A stretch of DNA of 64,000 nt, taken from Litchfieldella rifensis (lineage in GTDB: Bacteria > Pseudomonadota > Gammaproteobacteria > Pseudomonadales > Halomonadaceae). The stretch's first letter is position 1, and every line of letters starts with the position of its first letter. Of this stretch, positions 34,028 through 41,858 are shown piece by piece. The DNA is taken from NCBI RefSeq assembly GCF_042646605.1, contig NZ_JBHRUG010000019.1, forward strand, positions 186,001 through 250,000. The letters run 5' to 3'. Both the position numbers and the translations under genes were made by a program. Under the pieces are notes generated by a model, which saw only the letters and a list, made by a program, of their open reading frames with translations, ran no database searches and was not told the origin of the DNA.

Positions 34028-34990
34028 CTACCACGCCTGGCTGGCCAGCATATTCCCCGTGGTCACTTCCCGTTGCTGGGCAATTTCCTGGTAGGGCGGC
34101 GCGCCGAACAGGCGACGATATTCGCGGCTGAATTGAGAAGGGCTGTTGTAGCCGACCCGATGGCTGGCCGTCGCGGCGTTCAGCCCCTCGCTCAGCATCA
34201 GCCGGCGTGCCTCGTGCAGGCGCAGTTGCTTCTGGAACTGTAGCGGCGACATCGACGTCAGGCCCTTGAAGCGATGGTGGAGCGTGGACGGGCTCATATG
34301 CACCGCCGCTGCCAGGTCCTCGATACGCAATGGCTCGGCGTAGCGCGACTTGAGTAGCTGTATGACCTCGACGATGGATTTGCCCTGCCCATTGATGCCG
34401 GCGAGATCGCGCAAGCGATGCCCCAATTCGCCGCACAGTACCCGGTAATGGATCTCGCGCAGTATCAGCGGCGCCAGCGCCGGAATGTCGTGCGGCGTAT
34501 CCAGCAGACGCACCAGGCGCAGTATCGCATCGATCAACGAATCGGACATGCGCGCGACGAACAGGCCGCGGCGCTCGTCGCTGTCGTTCGCCGGCTCGCC
34601 CGGATCGTACTCGAGGAGCAGCTCACCGAGCATGGCGAGATCGATGTCGAGCCGCGCGCACAGATAGGGTGCCTGCGGGCTGGCCTCGATGATCTGGCCG
34701 GTGACCGGCAGGGCGAGGGAGACGACCAGATAGTGGAGCGGATCGTAGATGAACGCCTGGCTGGCCAGTTCCATGCGCTTGCGGCCCTGTATCGCCACGA
34801 ACAGGCTGGGCTCGGTGACGCACGGCATGGGGGGCGTCGTCTTGCTGACGCGGATCAGCGAAAGCGGAGCGATGGCGGACCGGACGATGCCATCCTCGGG
34901 CGTCAGGCGTAGCGCCCTGCGGGTCAATTCCGACTGATGTAAGCGTTCGGCCGAGCCGGTCTCCAGGTCGCGAACTGAATGATCCGTCAT
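34028..34990 (-). CDS. AraC-family transcriptional regulator
   Basis: A 320-residue regulator: N-terminal sensing domain of the AraC_N type (residues about 30-190) and a C-terminal pair of helix-turn-helices (LRIEDLAAAVHMSPSTLHHR; ATASHRVGYNSPSQFSREYR). The ATG at 34990 follows AGGGA. It converges on xdhC with a three-base gap. Other members sit beside oxidoreductase genes they control, so IorAB-XdhC is the likely target, though no binding site could be assigned. Confidence 0.88.
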   Translation of the reverse strand: MTDHSVRDLETGSAERLHQSELTRRALRLTPEDGIVRSAIAPLSLIRVSKTTPPMPCVTEPSLFVAIQGRKRMELASQAFIYDPLHYLVVSLALPVTGQIIEASPQAPYLCARLDIDLAMLGELLLEYDPGEPANDSDERRGLFVARMSDSLIDAILRLVRLLDTPHDIPALAPLILREIHYRVLCGELGHRLRDLAGINGQGKSIVEVIQLLKSRYAEPLRIEDLAAAVHMSPSTLHHRFKGLTSMSPLQFQKQLRLHEARRLMLSEGLNAATASHRVGYNSPSQFSREYRRLFGAPPYQEIAQQREVTTGNMLASQAW

Positions 34991-35153
34991 GGTCGTGTTC
35001 CCTCTAGGCACGGTTTCCCCCTACTTCTCCCATTAAACCATGCGCCAGGCCCGGTGTGGGTTGTGCCTGAAACCCAACGGGCGCGTTATCGGCATCGCCC
35101 GGGGCCGCGGAGTCAGTTATGTTAGAGGGTCGGTATATGGTTGGGAGGTGTCG

Positions 35154-36029
35154 ATGTCAGCGTCGTTGCGGGGAATTCTATGGATGTGCGCCGGGGTGTT
35201 CTGCCTGTCGGTGGGCGACGCCATCTCCAAGTGGCTGGGCGAAGTGCATTCGCCGATCCAGATCATCTTCTTCCGCACCCTGATCTCGTTGCCGTTGATC
35301 GGGCTGATCGCGCACTTCAACGGCGGGCTGCGCAAGCTCACCACCCGGCGCCCGGGGGTACACCTGGTTCGCGGGCTGATCGCCACCGGCACCATGCTGT
35401 GTTTCGTGTTCGGTCTGACGCTGCTGCCGCTGGCCGAGACCACCGCCATCGCCTTCGCCGCGCCGTTGTTCGTCACCCTGCTGTCGGTGCCGCTGCTCGG
35501 CGAGAAGGTCGAGCGCCTGCCGCTGGCGGCGGCCATCGTCGGTTTCCTGGGCGTGCTGATCGTGGTACGCCCCGGTGCGGCAGGTTTTCAGCCTGGCGCC
35601 TTGGTGGTGGTGGGGGCGGCGGTGTTCTATGCGCTGCTGATGATCACCGCGCGCCGCTACGGGGTGCGCGAGTACCTGTGGGCGATGGTGTTCTACGTCA
35701 CCCTGGTGCCGCTATTGGTCACCGCCGCGCTGCTGCCGTGGGTGTGGCAGACGCCCTGGCCTTGGCACTGGCTGGGCTTCCTCGGCGCAGGGATCTTCGG
35801 TGTCGGCGCCATGGCCTGTATCACGCTGGCGTTCCGCCATGCCCCCGCCGCGCTGGCGGCACCCTTCGACTACACCGCCATGCTCTGGGCGGTGCTGCTG
35901 GGCTGGTGGTTCTGGGACGAGGTGCCGGATCTGTGGGTCTATATCGGCACCCTGGTGATCATCGCCAGCGGCCTGGCGATCGCCTACCACGAGCGGCGCA
36001 CCACCCTGAAACTCCGGCCAACATCGTAA
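35154..36029 (+). CDS. EamA/DMT family transporter
   Basis: Inner-membrane drug/metabolite transporter of 291 residues with ten predicted helices in two EamA repeats (ends of repeats: LLSVPLLGEKVERLPLAAAI and WAVLLGWWFWDEVPDLWVYI). The ATG at 35154 is chosen because GGGAGG lies five bases before it; a longer frame from 35040 has no such site. The substrate is unknown. It converges on the last gene of the contractile system, 38 bases apart. Confidence 0.9.
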   Translation: MSASLRGILWMCAGVFCLSVGDAISKWLGEVHSPIQIIFFRTLISLPLIGLIAHFNGGLRKLTTRRPGVHLVRGLIATGTMLCFVFGLTLLPLAETTAIAFAAPLFVTLLSVPLLGEKVERLPLAAAIVGFLGVLIVVRPGAAGFQPGALVVVGAAVFYALLMITARRYGVREYLWAMVFYVTLVPLLVTAALLPWVWQTPWPWHWLGFLGAGIFGVGAMACITLAFRHAPAALAAPFDYTAMLWAVLLGWWFWDEVPDLWVYIGTLVIIASGLAIAYHERRTTLKLRPTS

Positions 36030-36067
36030 GGCGCGCGATGGCCGGTCGGGGTGTCCGCCTCATCGTT

Positions 36068-36574
36068 TCATTTCTTCATCTCCTCAAGGTCGGCCAGGGC
36101 CCGTTTGATCGATGCCTCGAGCGCTCCCTGCCGTTCCTTGAGCACCTTGCTGCGGCCTTCCAGGGCTCGGGTGGCCTGGGTTGTCAGTTCCCGCAGGTGG
36201 GGGGCATTGGCCAGTGCTGCCTTGAACTTGGCACTCTTGAGCAGCGTGATCTGCGTCTTCGTGGCTTGCTGATCGGCCTTGACTCGCTCGGCCAGGTGTT
36301 GGCTGTAGCCGCCGAGATCGTCGGCCAGGCGGGTGGTGACTTGGGAGATGGGGTTTTCCAGATGGCGGGCGGTCCGGGCCTTGGCGCGCAGTCTGGGAAG
36401 ATCGGGGACGTGCAGGATGGCGCCTTCGCGCAGGTTGCGGATGTCGCGCAGCTGCGGGTTGGCCTTGAGGATCGCGGCTTCGGCCGTCTCGCGCTGGCGA
36501 GGCGTCAGCTTGACGTACAATTTGTCGACGATCTCGGCGACGGTGCGCTCGCCGCGAAAGGTGGCGATGGGCAT
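36068..36574 (-). CDS. eCIS LysM-like protein (last gene of the operon)
   Basis: A 168-residue protein with an N-terminal LysM-like or gpX-like segment (TVAEIVDKLYVKLTPRQRET, then AILKANPQLRD and LREGAILHVPDLPRL) and a helical C-terminal half rich in Lys, Arg and Ala. LysM-like modules of this kind occur in baseplate hub and spike accessory proteins. It starts 12 bases after the DUF6519 gene, so it belongs to the operon. The precise role is not known. Confidence 0.75.
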   Translation of the reverse strand: MPIATFRGERTVAEIVDKLYVKLTPRQRETAEAAILKANPQLRDIRNLREGAILHVPDLPRLRAKARTARHLENPISQVTTRLADDLGGYSQHLAERVKADQQATKTQITLLKSAKFKAALANAPHLRELTTQATRALEGRSKVLKERQGALEASIKRALADLEEMKK

Positions 36575-36586
36575 GGCAGGTCTCCT

Positions 36587-39500
36587 TCAAACCCCGAAAA
36601 TGTTGGTCAGGTTGATGTCGGCCGGAACGGGGGCACCGCCTTGCACGCGGATGTTGCCGGTGCTGGTGTTGCCCATGACGATGGCTTGCTCGACCTGTGG
36701 GTGCAGATGCAGGGTGTCGAGATCGCCCAGGGCGATGAGCCGGTTGTTGCTGGCGTTGAGGGTGCGCGCGGCGAGTTGGCCGAGTAGCGGTTCCCTGCCG
36801 CCTTCGCCTACCACTTCGCAGTGGTTGTCGGCGAACAGGCAGTGATCGACCGCCGCGCACTGGTTGAGCGCAACATCGGTGAGGTGGCCGCGCAACTGGT
36901 TGCCGCGAATGGACACGTTCGCGCGTCGCAGAGGCAGGGCGATGGCGGCTGTGGCGGTGAGCAGATAGGCGGCGTTCTCGGCGGCGAAGACGTTGGCGGC
37001 GGCGTAGTGGGTGACCGCGCCGAGGCGTTCCGGCGCAATGTCGATGGCGCGCCATTCGATGACGTTGGGCTGTTGGTCGTCGTCCGCGAGGCGTTCGATG
37101 CTGTTGTCGTCAACGGCCATCCGGTCGAAGGGGGGCAGCAGGCGGGCTGCGCTGACGGGGGCGCTGATGCGGTCGGGCCCGATGCCGTAGAAGCGGTTGC
37201 CGGCCAGGCGCAGCTGGCCGACGGCGCCGGCACGCAGGGCATCGATGCCGGGGCTGGCGATGGCCTGTCGCGCGACATGGGCGATCATGTTGTCGAGGAC
37301 GTCGCCGCGCTGGACGCGGATCAGTTGCACGCCGGCGAAGGCGGTGTCGGCGTCGTCCAGCGCCTGGCCGAGGTTGAGGCAGCGGTTGCCGGTGAAGCTC
37401 AGATGTCCGCTGCTGGCGCTGCCGCCCATCACCAGCGCCCCCAGCCCCATGCCGTCGATCATGTTGTCGGCCACGATCGCCAGCTCGATCCGGTGACTGA
37501 TGACGATGGCGTTGCCCTGCAGGGCCAGCAGGCGATTGCCGCGGATGCGCGCGTGATCCAGCGCCACCGGGTCGAGCCCCTCCTCGAGCACGATGCCGTC
37601 TCCGCTGCGGCTACCGCTGCCGGCGATCTCGTTGCGCTCGATGGTCAGCCCATCCACGCCGGCGCGAATGCCGTGTCCCGCGGTGTAGATGACGTTGTCG
37701 GCGATGGCCATCGGCGAGCCAGGCAGCACGGCACCGGTGGCGACGATGGCGGCCTGGTTGCCCCCCAGCATCAGGTTGCCCTCGATGCGCGTGTTGCCGT
37801 AGTGCAGGCTGGTGCCGTCGAGGCTCACCGCCCGCTGGCTGCAGAAGAAGAGGTTGCGTGTGGCGCGCAACTCCCCGGTGAGCACATGGTTGCGGTCGCC
37901 GCTCGCCACGTTGGCGATGCCGCGTTCGGCCACGAGGGCGCAGTCGGCAATGCTCACGCCGAGCAGGTTGCCGCTCAGGCCGATGCCCACGCTCGTGTTG
38001 TCGCCCACGGCCAGCCCCAGCACGTTGAGGTGCTCGAGGCGCAGGTCGATGACATTGCGCGCGCCGATGACGCTGGTGACACCCGCCTCACTGCTCGAGC
38101 CGATCAGGGTGAGGTTTTCCAGCGCCACGCCGGTGCTGTCGGCGATCTCGACGAGGCTGCCGGGCTGGCTGCCGATCAGCAGCGTGCCCCAGCCCTGGCC
38201 GCGGATGCGCAGCGAGCGGGCGCCATCGAGGTCGAGCGGGGCGGCGATGTCGTAGCTGCCGATGCCCAGACAGACGGTGCCGCCGATGTCCTTGATGCTG
38301 TCGATGGCCTGTTGCAGCGTGGCGGTGCCGCCGTTGTGTCCTTCAGCGCTGACGCAAATGCTGCAGTCGCAGCCTTCGCCCTCGAAGATCGGTGGCCACA
38401 GCACGCGGCAGTCGGTCTCGGTATCGGGGAAGGTGACGACGGCCAGGCGCGCGTAGTGATGGTGGACACCCAGTGGTGGCGCGTCGTCGAGGAACTCGAT
38501 GGTGGCATCGACGCTGCGCGCGGCAAACACCCAGTAGTCGCCGCTCTTGAAGTCACCGCCGGCCGGGGCGAGGGCGAAGTCGACGAGGATGCCGTGTTCG
38601 AGGAACAGGCGGGTGCCGGCGGCGGGGATGACGATGTCACCCGCGCTGGCGGCATCGTCGAGATCCTGCACCGCGGTGCCGTCCTCGCGTCGCACCTGGC
38701 CGGACTGGTCCCAGCGGCGCACGCGCGTGTTGCGCGAGGCGTCGGTGGCCTGCTGGGCGTCGGTGGGAAACAGGCCGGCGGACAGCGGCGACTCGAATTC
38801 CAGGGTACGGGCGGTTTCGTCCACGCCACCGGCGACGCGGAGGCGGCGCAGTTCGCCGGGCAGGCCGTTCAGCTCGCGCCAGTCGTCGGTCACCTCCACC
38901 CAGTCGCCGTCATGGAAGCGCAGCAGGTCGTCGCGGCCGATGCTCTCGACCGTGACGCGATCGCGGGCCGGGTTGATATGGGTGACGCGCGAGGCCACCG
39001 TGGCATTGTCGCGTGACCACTTGAAGGTGGCCGTCCCCAGCGGGCCGCCGCTGTGCACCTCCACGCGGTAGAGCTGATTCTCCAGCCCGCGATAGCCCGC
39101 GGCCGGCGGCACCTGGCAGGGGTCGGGATCGAAGCTGGGCTCGCCGATGGCGGTGGTCAGCCGTGCCGCCGAAGGCGCCGTGACTTCCTGCCAGCCCGGA
39201 ATATCCTCGTCCGCCGTGGCGCAGGCGATACTGCCCACCTCGGGCAGCACCTTGACCTGCCAGACGGTCTGGCGCCGGCCGGTGGTGTCGATGCCGACGG
39301 CCTTTTCGATGAGGTCGGGCTCCTGCAGGGGGGTGACATCGCGCTGCCACACATCCAGATACACCAGGTGCGGGCCGCCGTCGGGCAGCGCGGGCGGCTC
39401 GGGATAATAGGGTTGGGCGTTGTAATCGAGCGGTGTGGTGCCGGTCGACTCGGCGAGGCGCGGCTCCCAGGCCTCGGGCGCGCCGCCATGGTTTTCCGCC

Positions 39501-39769
39501 AGGAGCCCGTCGACATAGACCCGGCCCGCGCCGATGGTGAGTCCGCCACCGCTGGCCGCGATGCGGAAGCCATCCGGCGTGATTCGCGGCACGATACCAC
39601 TCCCCGGGTCGCCGCCGAAGGTATCCAGCGTGCCGGCCTGCAGGCGGCGTGCGAGCTGGGCGCCCCATTCGTTCCAGTCGGCGTCCAGCTGGACGCGGCC
39701 CTGCTGCATGACGACGCCGAGGAAATCCTTGCGGGCGTCGAAGCGGATGCGGCTCAGATCGAAGCTCAT
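36587..39769 (-). CDS. Large DUF6519 eCIS protein with beta-helix region
   Basis: A 1060-residue protein, largest of the operon. The N-terminus (MSFDLSRIRFDARKDFLGVV, then MQQGRVQLDADWNEW) is the DUF6519 signature found in contractile injection clusters. From about residue 490 to 1040 the sequence shows recurrent short units of the kind IRGNRLLAL, VADNMIDGM, FTGNRCLNL and ISVRGNQL, which predict a right-handed parallel beta-helix. Such folds occur in tail spikes and sugar-binding fibres. As no separate fibre gene is present, this is the best candidate for target recognition or an outer baseplate part; that is inference. Confidence 0.8.
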   Translation of the reverse strand: MSFDLSRIRFDARKDFLGVVMQQGRVQLDADWNEWGAQLARRLQAGTLDTFGGDPGSGIVPRITPDGFRIAASGGGLTIGAGRVYVDGLLAENHGGAPEAWEPRLAESTGTTPLDYNAQPYYPEPPALPDGGPHLVYLDVWQRDVTPLQEPDLIEKAVGIDTTGRRQTVWQVKVLPEVGSIACATADEDIPGWQEVTAPSAARLTTAIGEPSFDPDPCQVPPAAGYRGLENQLYRVEVHSGGPLGTATFKWSRDNATVASRVTHINPARDRVTVESIGRDDLLRFHDGDWVEVTDDWRELNGLPGELRRLRVAGGVDETARTLEFESPLSAGLFPTDAQQATDASRNTRVRRWDQSGQVRREDGTAVQDLDDAASAGDIVIPAAGTRLFLEHGILVDFALAPAGGDFKSGDYWVFAARSVDATIEFLDDAPPLGVHHHYARLAVVTFPDTETDCRVLWPPIFEGEGCDCSICVSAEGHNGGTATLQQAIDSIKDIGGTVCLGIGSYDIAAPLDLDGARSLRIRGQGWGTLLIGSQPGSLVEIADSTGVALENLTLIGSSSEAGVTSVIGARNVIDLRLEHLNVLGLAVGDNTSVGIGLSGNLLGVSIADCALVAERGIANVASGDRNHVLTGELRATRNLFFCSQRAVSLDGTSLHYGNTRIEGNLMLGGNQAAIVATGAVLPGSPMAIADNVIYTAGHGIRAGVDGLTIERNEIAGSGSRSGDGIVLEEGLDPVALDHARIRGNRLLALQGNAIVISHRIELAIVADNMIDGMGLGALVMGGSASSGHLSFTGNRCLNLGQALDDADTAFAGVQLIRVQRGDVLDNMIAHVARQAIASPGIDALRAGAVGQLRLAGNRFYGIGPDRISAPVSAARLLPPFDRMAVDDNSIERLADDDQQPNVIEWRAIDIAPERLGAVTHYAAANVFAAENAAYLLTATAAIALPLRRANVSIRGNQLRGHLTDVALNQCAAVDHCLFADNHCEVVGEGGREPLLGQLAARTLNASNNRLIALGDLDTLHLHPQVEQAIVMGNTSTGNIRVQGGAPVPADINLTNIFGV

Positions 39770-39782
39770 GATGCGTGCTCCT

Positions 39783-41858
39783 TCACGATTCGTAGAAGAT
39801 CCCGGCGCGCAGACTCACCCGCAGGTACTCGGCGAGACGGATGCGCAGGTTGGTTTCGCGCTGGGCGCCATGGAGGTGGTGGAACACGCCCATTTCGCTC
39901 TCGTCGTCGGCGCCGCGCAGGATTTCGACGGGGGTGGCGGTGGTGAGCTGGCCGTAGGCCGGCGTGCCGTAGTGCAGCGAGGTGAAGCGCGGTGCGATGC
40001 GCCCTGCCGCCTGTGGCGAAGCCGGCTGGCAGCGGTGGCGTGCCGGCACGATGGCGTCATGCGGCAGCCACGAGAAGCGTACGCAGCCGACCTGCTTGCG
40101 CGCTGCGCGTACCGGTGCGGCCCAGCCATCGCCAGTGGCCAGCGTGGCGAGCAGGATGCTGTTGGAGATCAGTCCCACCTCCCGGGTGTGCACCTTGCCG
40201 ACCACCGTGCAAGCGCTGAGCGACAGGGCCGCGCCGGGGGCGGTGGCGTCCAGGGCGGCAAAGGCCACGCCGTCGCTGGCCGTGGCATCGATCAGGCTGT
40301 CGCTGGCGGTGAGGCTGGCACGTTCATGGCTGCGAATGCCGCCGACAATGCAGCGTTCCAGTGTGGTTTCCAAGCCGGCGAGGGCGAGTTGCAGGCTGGG
40401 TAGCGTGGGCTGCACGGGAGAGCCGTCGGGGTGGAGCGCGATGCCCGGCACCAGCGTGCAGTGGCGCAGGTCGAGTCGTGCCAGGGCATTGCCGGCGGCG
40501 TCGGGGACGTCCAGCGGGGCGCCGCTGATCAACAGGCCATTGAGCGTGCAGGCGGCGTGCTCGCCGCCGCTGATGGTCAGCCCACTCAGGTCGAGCGCCG
40601 GGCGGCGACCATTGGCGGCTCGAATCTCCACACTGCCGGCCGCCACTATCTCGATGGTCAGCGCCTCGACGTAGCGGCGACTGTCGGTGATCTCGATCAC
40701 GCCGTTGCCGGCGATGGCGGTAAGCGCCGCGGCGAGGGTCGGGTGGTCGTCCGGCACACGCGCCACGTTGGCGGGGTCGGGCGGAGTGGGCAGGCTCTCG
40801 CCGCGTTCGTATTCGCCACCGCCGATGTCGGCGCTGAACCCCTCGTGCCAGGTGAGGCGGACCTCGGCGGGGTCGGGCGCGTCCGGGGGCAGGGCGATGC
40901 GACCGAGTACCGGGTCGATGGCATAGACGCCGTCGGGCGGTGGGGTGTGGGCCCAACCGCCGGCGTCGTCGGCGAGGTTGCAGATGTGCACCTGGTCGCG
41001 CTCGATCGGCATGCCGTCCACCGTGAGGATGAGGCTCGGCTGGGGATTGTCGAGCGCGGCCCCGGCGCTGGCCCGTTCGCCATAATGGCGGGCCAGGTGG
41101 GCATGCAGGCGGCGGCGTGACAGTGGCCAGGGCACGTTGTCCGGCTCCGCCAGATGGGTGATGTCGTCCTCCGCGACGGGGCGGTTGTACAGCGGCAGGT
41201 CGTGGTTGAGCGGGCTGGCCCGATAGCGCCGCGTGCCATCGCGGACGGTGGACGACTCGCGATGCGGGTAGGCCTGGATACGCCACAGGTGCAGGCCGAT
41301 ATTGGGGATGTTGTGGCGGCCACGGCCGGACTCGATGCGCCGCACGTCCACCGTGCGGTTGGCCGTCTCGAACGCGGTGCCGAGCCATTCGAGCGGCTCG
41401 CTGCGGCGCAGGTCGGGCGATTGCCGGTTGTGCGGCCGGGGGTGGTTCATGTACTGGGTGGTACAGAGGCGCTGGAAGTATTCGACCGCCCGGGCGTCCC
41501 AGCCCGTGACATCGCGGGCGAGCTGCTCGAGCACCAGCACGGTGCCCTTGCGCCGGCGCAGCGCGATGGTGTGCGCCACCTCGGCACGCGGGCTGGCCAC
41601 CCGGGCCACCTGGTGCAGGCTGCGGTAGCCGATCAGGTCGCCGAGGTAGGGCACCACCCAGTCCGCGCAGGTTTCGATGAACAGGTCGTCATGCAACTGG
41701 TCGAGGCTCTCCTCGGCCACGTCGAGCTGCTCGGCGAGCACCGCGATGAACTCCTCCAGCGGGCCGCGCGGCAGGCCGCTGGCCTGTGCCAGTTCGGCAT
41801 CGCGGATGCGATGGATCGCCGGCAGCAACGCGAACAACGCCTGGGCATCGACGCTCAC
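39783..41858 (-). CDS. eCIS phage-tail protein, gpI-like N-terminus
   Basis: A 691-residue protein beginning at GTG 41858, which overlaps the upstream stop (GTGA). The first 150 residues resemble phage tail protein I of the baseplate wedge (LLPAIHRIRDAE, ADWVVPYLGDLIGYRSLH, TIALRRRKGTVLVLEQLARD). The remainder, with many short beta segments (VEIRAANGRRPALDLSGLTI), is probably another beta-helical or beta-sandwich region. Together with the two proteins upstream it should build the baseplate periphery, like Afp12. Confidence 0.78.
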   Translation of the reverse strand: MSVDAQALFALLPAIHRIRDAELAQASGLPRGPLEEFIAVLAEQLDVAEESLDQLHDDLFIETCADWVVPYLGDLIGYRSLHQVARVASPRAEVAHTIALRRRKGTVLVLEQLARDVTGWDARAVEYFQRLCTTQYMNHPRPHNRQSPDLRRSEPLEWLGTAFETANRTVDVRRIESGRGRHNIPNIGLHLWRIQAYPHRESSTVRDGTRRYRASPLNHDLPLYNRPVAEDDITHLAEPDNVPWPLSRRRLHAHLARHYGERASAGAALDNPQPSLILTVDGMPIERDQVHICNLADDAGGWAHTPPPDGVYAIDPVLGRIALPPDAPDPAEVRLTWHEGFSADIGGGEYERGESLPTPPDPANVARVPDDHPTLAAALTAIAGNGVIEITDSRRYVEALTIEIVAAGSVEIRAANGRRPALDLSGLTISGGEHAACTLNGLLISGAPLDVPDAAGNALARLDLRHCTLVPGIALHPDGSPVQPTLPSLQLALAGLETTLERCIVGGIRSHERASLTASDSLIDATASDGVAFAALDATAPGAALSLSACTVVGKVHTREVGLISNSILLATLATGDGWAAPVRAARKQVGCVRFSWLPHDAIVPARHRCQPASPQAAGRIAPRFTSLHYGTPAYGQLTTATPVEILRGADDESEMGVFHHLHGAQRETNLRIRLAEYLRVSLRAGIFYES

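Noticed and set aside
36821..39016. Long plus-strand open frame (over 730 codons) opposite the DUF6519 gene
   Set aside because: Shadow frame caused by high third-position GC; the opposite frame carries the family signature and fits the operon.
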